The translations under genes were made by a program, and so were the position numbers. Below are positions 22,309 to 25,398 of a DNA stretch of 25,398 bases, piece by piece. How positions within the stretch are numbered: the stretch's first letter is position 1; each line of letters begins with the position of its first letter. The DNA comes from Acidobacteriota bacterium (GTDB lineage: Bacteria; Acidobacteriota; Vicinamibacteria; Vicinamibacterales; UBA2999), in NCBI GenBank assembly GCA_947465275.1, contig CANIAI010000001.1, positions 1-25,398 on the forward strand, given 5' to 3'. The notes below the pieces were generated by a model. The model was not told the origin of the DNA, searched no databases, and saw nothing but the letters and a program-made list of their open reading frames with translations.

Positions 22309-23810
22309 CGGTGCATGAGCTGCTGTCGCAGCTCGGTGGCGCGGCGCCCGCCGGCGACGTGTTCGCGCTCCCCGCGGGTGCGGGGCTCGAGATGTCGTGT
22401 GCCCGCGTGACGAGCGACTCGCGCCGGGTGATTCCGGGCACGCTCTTCGTCGCCCTCAAGGGACTCAAGGACGACGGGGCGCGCTTCGCCGCGGACGCGG
22501 AGCGCTCCGGCGCCCTGGCCGTCGTGTCCGACCGGCCGATCGAGGGACTGCGCGTCCCGGTGGTGATCGTGGCCGACGCGCGGCTCGCGCTGGCGCGGCT
22601 CGCGGCAGCGTTCTACCAGCACCCGAGCGAGCAGCTGCGTCTCGTGGGCATCACCGGCACCAACGGCAAGACGACCACCGGCTACCTGCTCCACGCCATC
22701 TTCGAGGCCGCCGGCATCCGCAGCGGCCTCATGGGAACGGTGACCTACCGGATCGGCGATCGCGTCGTCGAGGCGACCCGTACGACGCCTGACGCGGTCG
22801 AGGTGCAGCAGATGCTGCGGGAGATGGTGTCGGCCGGCTGCACCGGCTGCGTCATGGAGGTGTCGTCGCACGCGCTGGCGCTGCACCGGGTGGATGGCCT
22901 CCGCTTCGCCGCCGGCATCTTCACGAACCTCACGCGCGACCATCTCGACTTCCATGCCGACATGGAGGACTACTTCGCCGCGAAGCGCCGGCTGTTCGAG
23001 ATGCTGCCGCCCGACGCGCCCGCGGTGATCAACACCGACGACCCGCGTGGAGCGAGCCTTGTCGGCGTGGTGCCGCGCGCCGTCTCCTACGGCATCAACA
23101 AGCCGGCCGACATCTCGCCGGGGCCGCTCACCTACTCGGTCGACGGCCTCTCATTCGACATCCGATCGGGCCTCGGTGACGTCCGCGTCCGCTCGCGGCT
23201 GGTGGGCAAGCCGAACGTCTACAACATCCTTGCTGCCGTCGGCACGGCCCTCGCGCTCGGCATTGCGCCCGACGCGATCGAACGCGGGCTCGCCAGCCTG
23301 CCGGGCGTTCCCGGACGCTTCGAGCTGGTACATGAGCCGGGGGACGGCCTGTCGGTCATCGTCGACTACGCGCACACCGATGACGCGCTCCGCAACCTGC
23401 TCGAGACCGCCCGGCCGCTGGCGGCGCGGCGCCTCATCACGGTGTTCGGCGCCGGCGGAGACCGCGATCGCTCCAAGCGCCCGCTGATGGGGATGGTGGC
23501 GGCCCGCCTGAGTGACCTCGTCGTGATCACCTCGGACAACCCGCGCAGCGAGGATCCGGACCGCATCATCGAGGACGTCCGCCGCGGAGCCGGGCCCGAG
23601 GAGCGTCGCGGCGCCCGCGTCGTCGCCATCACCGACCGTCGCGAGGCGATCGAGCATGCGATCGCGCAGGCGACCGACGGTGACATGGTGCTGATTGCCG
23701 GCAAGGGACACGAGAAGTACCAGGAAGCCGCCGGACGCGTGACACCGTTCGACGACGTCGCGGTCGCGCGCGAGGCGCTGCGCCTGCGTCGCACACGGAA
23801 GGCCGGCTGA
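22305..23810 (+). CDS. murE: UDP-N-acetylmuramoyl-tripeptide synthetase MurE
   Basis: This ATP-dependent ligase adds the third amino acid to UDP-MurNAc-L-Ala-D-Glu. The P-loop GITGTNGKTTT lies near 115-125, SSHALALHRVDG and TNLTRDHLDFH follow, and SDNPRSEDP (near 409-417) is the motif that marks enzymes specific for meso-diaminopimelate rather than lysine. The Mur C-terminal domain is complete with GKGHEKYQE near the end. The 501-residue length is usual. A strong GGAGGTG site precedes the ATG at 22305, which overlaps the ftsI stop as ATGA. The gene suggests DAP-type peptidoglycan. Confidence 0.96.
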   Translation: MTVHELLSQLGGAAPAGDVFALPAGAGLEMSCARVTSDSRRVIPGTLFVALKGLKDDGARFAADAERSGALAVVSDRPIEGLRVPVVIVADARLALARLAAAFYQHPSEQLRLVGITGTNGKTTTGYLLHAIFEAAGIRSGLMGTVTYRIGDRVVEATRTTPDAVEVQQMLREMVSAGCTGCVMEVSSHALALHRVDGLRFAAGIFTNLTRDHLDFHADMEDYFAAKRRLFEMLPPDAPAVINTDDPRGASLVGVVPRAVSYGINKPADISPGPLTYSVDGLSFDIRSGLGDVRVRSRLVGKPNVYNILAAVGTALALGIAPDAIERGLASLPGVPGRFELVHEPGDGLSVIVDYAHTDDALRNLLETARPLAARRLITVFGAGGDRDRSKRPLMGMVAARLSDLVVITSDNPRSEDPDRIIEDVRRGAGPEERRGARVVAITDRREAIEHAIAQATDGDMVLIAGKGHEKYQEAAGRVTPFDDVAVAREALRLRRTRKAG

Positions 23811-23811
23811 C

Positions 23812-25233
23812 ATGGTGAGCCTGACCATGCAGTGGGTCGCCGCCGCGACGGCGGGTCACCTCGCCGCCGGCGCGCCCGACGCAGCCGTGGGCCGGGTCGT
23901 GACCGACTCGCGAGCCCTGGCACCCGGTGACTTCTTCGTCGCACTGCGCGGCGCACGATTCGACGGACACACGTTCGTGGCAGACGCGGTGTCGCGCGGC
24001 GCGTCGGGCGTCGTGGTCGACGCGGAGTGGGCGGCGTACGGGCTGACGCCGCTGCTCGACAGCATCGGCGACCGGCCGGCCGGCGTCCTGGTCGTCACCG
24101 ACACGCTCGTGGCGCTGCAGGACATGGCCCGGGTGCTGCGATCCGGGGTCGGCACCCGGGTGGTGGCGATCACCGGCAGCGCGGGCAAGACCACGACCAA
24201 GGAAACGATTGCCACGTTCCTCGCCGCGAAGCACCGCGTCGTCCGGAACAAGGGCAACCTGAACAATCACATCGGCCTGCCGCTCTCGCTGATGGACCTG
24301 CGCGAGGAGCCGGACGTCGCCGTCATGGAACTCGGCATGAACCACGCGGGCGAGATCCGGACGCTCGTGGGCATCGCCGACCCCGACGTCCGGGTCTGGA
24401 CGAATGTCGGCGACGCGCACCTCGGCCACTTCGAGTCGGCCGACGGGATCGCCGACGCCAAGGCCGAGATCCTCGAAGCCGCGGAGCCCCGGGATCTGCT
24501 CGTCTGCAACGCCGACGACACGCGCGTCATGGCCCGGGTCGGTGCGTTCCCCGGGCGCACCGTTACCTTCGGCTTCTCGCAGTTCGCGAAGGTACGCGCC
24601 GTCGACGTCGAGTCGAGGGGCATCGCCGGCATGCGCGCCCGGTTCGTCACCCCCGCGGGCGAGCAGGTGATCGAGACGGGACTGCTCGGCCGCGGCAACC
24701 TGCAGAACGTGCTGGCCGCGACGGCCGTGGCGCTGGAATTCGACGTGCCGCTCGCGCGCATCGCGGAACTGGCCGCCGACCTGCGTCCCGCCAGCCGGCG
24801 CGGCTCCGTCCACCGTCTCGAGCGAGGCGTGACGCTGATCGACGACTCGTACAACTCCAGCCCGGCCGCCCTGCGGCGCGCGCTCGAGGTCGTGCGGCAG
24901 GAGCCGGGGGCGTTCCGCAAGATCGCCGTGCTCGGCGAGATGCTGGAGCTCGGCGCCCACGCCAACGGCCTGCACGAATCATGCGGCGTCGAGGCGGCGG
25001 GTTCCGGACTCTCCGCCCTCGTGGCCGTCGGCGGCCCCCCGGCGCGCGAGCTCGCCTCGGCGGCGGTGCGCGCGGGGATGCCGGCGGACGCCGTGTATTA
25101 CATCGAAGAGAGTGACGCCGCGGCCGAGCGCATGGAACATCTGCTGCGCGCGGGCGACCTCGTCCTCGTCAAGGGATCGCGCGGCTCGCGCACCGACCTC
25201 GTGGCGGACCGGATCGTGGAGGCCTTCGGCTGA
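23812..25233 (+). CDS. murF: UDP-N-acetylmuramoyl-tripeptide-D-Ala-D-Ala ligase MurF
   Basis: The 473-residue ligase attaches D-Ala-D-Ala to UDP-MurNAc-tripeptide, the last cytoplasmic step before MraY. The P-loop ITGSAGKTTTKE lies near 120-131. GNLNNHIGLPLSL (about 148-160), VMELGMNHAGEI and the ribose/carboxylate motif DDSYNSSPAAL are the family signatures. The C-terminal domain ends with LVKGSRGSRTDLV. The ATG at 23812 is one nt after the murE stop; GTG 23815 or ATG 23827 are alternatives because the ribosome site is weak. Its TGA shares one base with the mraY ATG. Confidence 0.96.
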   Translation: MVSLTMQWVAAATAGHLAAGAPDAAVGRVVTDSRALAPGDFFVALRGARFDGHTFVADAVSRGASGVVVDAEWAAYGLTPLLDSIGDRPAGVLVVTDTLVALQDMARVLRSGVGTRVVAITGSAGKTTTKETIATFLAAKHRVVRNKGNLNNHIGLPLSLMDLREEPDVAVMELGMNHAGEIRTLVGIADPDVRVWTNVGDAHLGHFESADGIADAKAEILEAAEPRDLLVCNADDTRVMARVGAFPGRTVTFGFSQFAKVRAVDVESRGIAGMRARFVTPAGEQVIETGLLGRGNLQNVLAATAVALEFDVPLARIAELAADLRPASRRGSVHRLERGVTLIDDSYNSSPAALRRALEVVRQEPGAFRKIAVLGEMLELGAHANGLHESCGVEAAGSGLSALVAVGGPPARELASAAVRAGMPADAVYYIEESDAAAERMEHLLRAGDLVLVKGSRGSRTDLVADRIVEAFG

Positions 25234-25398
25234 TGCTCTATCACCTCCTGTACCCGCTGCACACGACGTTCGGCGTGCTGAACGTCACGCGCTACATCAC
25301 GTTCCGCACCGCCGCGGCCAGTCTGTCTGCGCTGGCGATCAGCCTGGTGTTCGGTCCGTGGCTGGTGCGTCGTTTGCGCGAGTTCCAGATCGGGCAGG
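25233..25398 (+). CDS. mraY: Phospho-N-acetylmuramoyl-pentapeptide-transferase MraY (partial, 3' end outside window)
   Basis: The first 55 codons are seen. They encode a hydrophobic N-terminus with RYITFRTAAASLSALAISL and the ending LRRLREFQIGQ-type segment (here RRLREFQIGQ), both hallmarks of MraY, which makes lipid I on undecaprenyl phosphate. The ATG overlaps the murF TGA (TGATG), with GGAGG about 10 nt upstream. The gene runs off the right edge. Confidence 0.93.
   Translation, partial: MLYHLLYPLHTTFGVLNVTRYITFRTAAASLSALAISLVFGPWLVRRLREFQIGQ

Overview
The window is very GC-rich and densely packed with protein genes. There are no RNA genes, mobile elements or CRISPR arrays that I can see. 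The gene set suggests a Gram-negative, DAP-type bacterium, most likely Acidobacteriota (Vicinamibacteria-like). This is inferred from the GC level, a fused E1 alpha/beta oxoacid dehydrogenase, the long 3-hydroxyacyl-CoA dehydrogenase and the style of the cell-wall cluster. I could not test it by search.

Positions 1-7005 are a minus-strand run. In transcription order it encodes a fused 2-oxoacid dehydrogenase E1, a secreted beta-propeller-like protein, an ABC-2 type transporter (ATPase and permease), a dimethylargininase/arginine deiminase-fold enzyme, and the first 379 codons of a 3-hydroxyacyl-CoA dehydrogenase cut by the window edge. Spacing is 14 nt or less, or 4-nt ATGA overlaps, so one long operon is plausible. 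A small cupin gene (7077-7424, plus) diverges from it.

Positions 7472-11461 (minus) hold a GNAT acetyltransferase, YqeY, the lipid II flippase MurJ and a rhomboid protease. Next come a short exported STN-domain protein with a Pro/Gln-rich tail (11555-12289) and a six-gene glycan cassette (12402-18296). The cassette encodes a GT4, two GT2 transferases, an SDR sugar epimerase, a DegT aminotransferase and a second SDR epimerase/decarboxylase. The last four genes are joined by three successive GTGA start/stop overlaps.

From 18454 to the right edge the plus strand carries the division and cell-wall (dcw) cluster: promoter, mraZ, rsmH, ftsL, ftsI (penicillin-binding protein with one PASTA domain), murE, murF and the start of mraY. 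Most of these genes overlap by 1-4 nt. Together with murJ this covers lipid II precursor synthesis, flipping and septal crosslinking.

The most interesting non-coding signal lies just after the near-consensus mraZ promoter. Three TGGAN pentamers are separated by exactly 5 nt (18488-18512). This has the layout of the MraZ operator known from other bacteria (TGGGN repeats), but with the fourth base changed, and it covers the predicted transcription start and the mraZ start codon.
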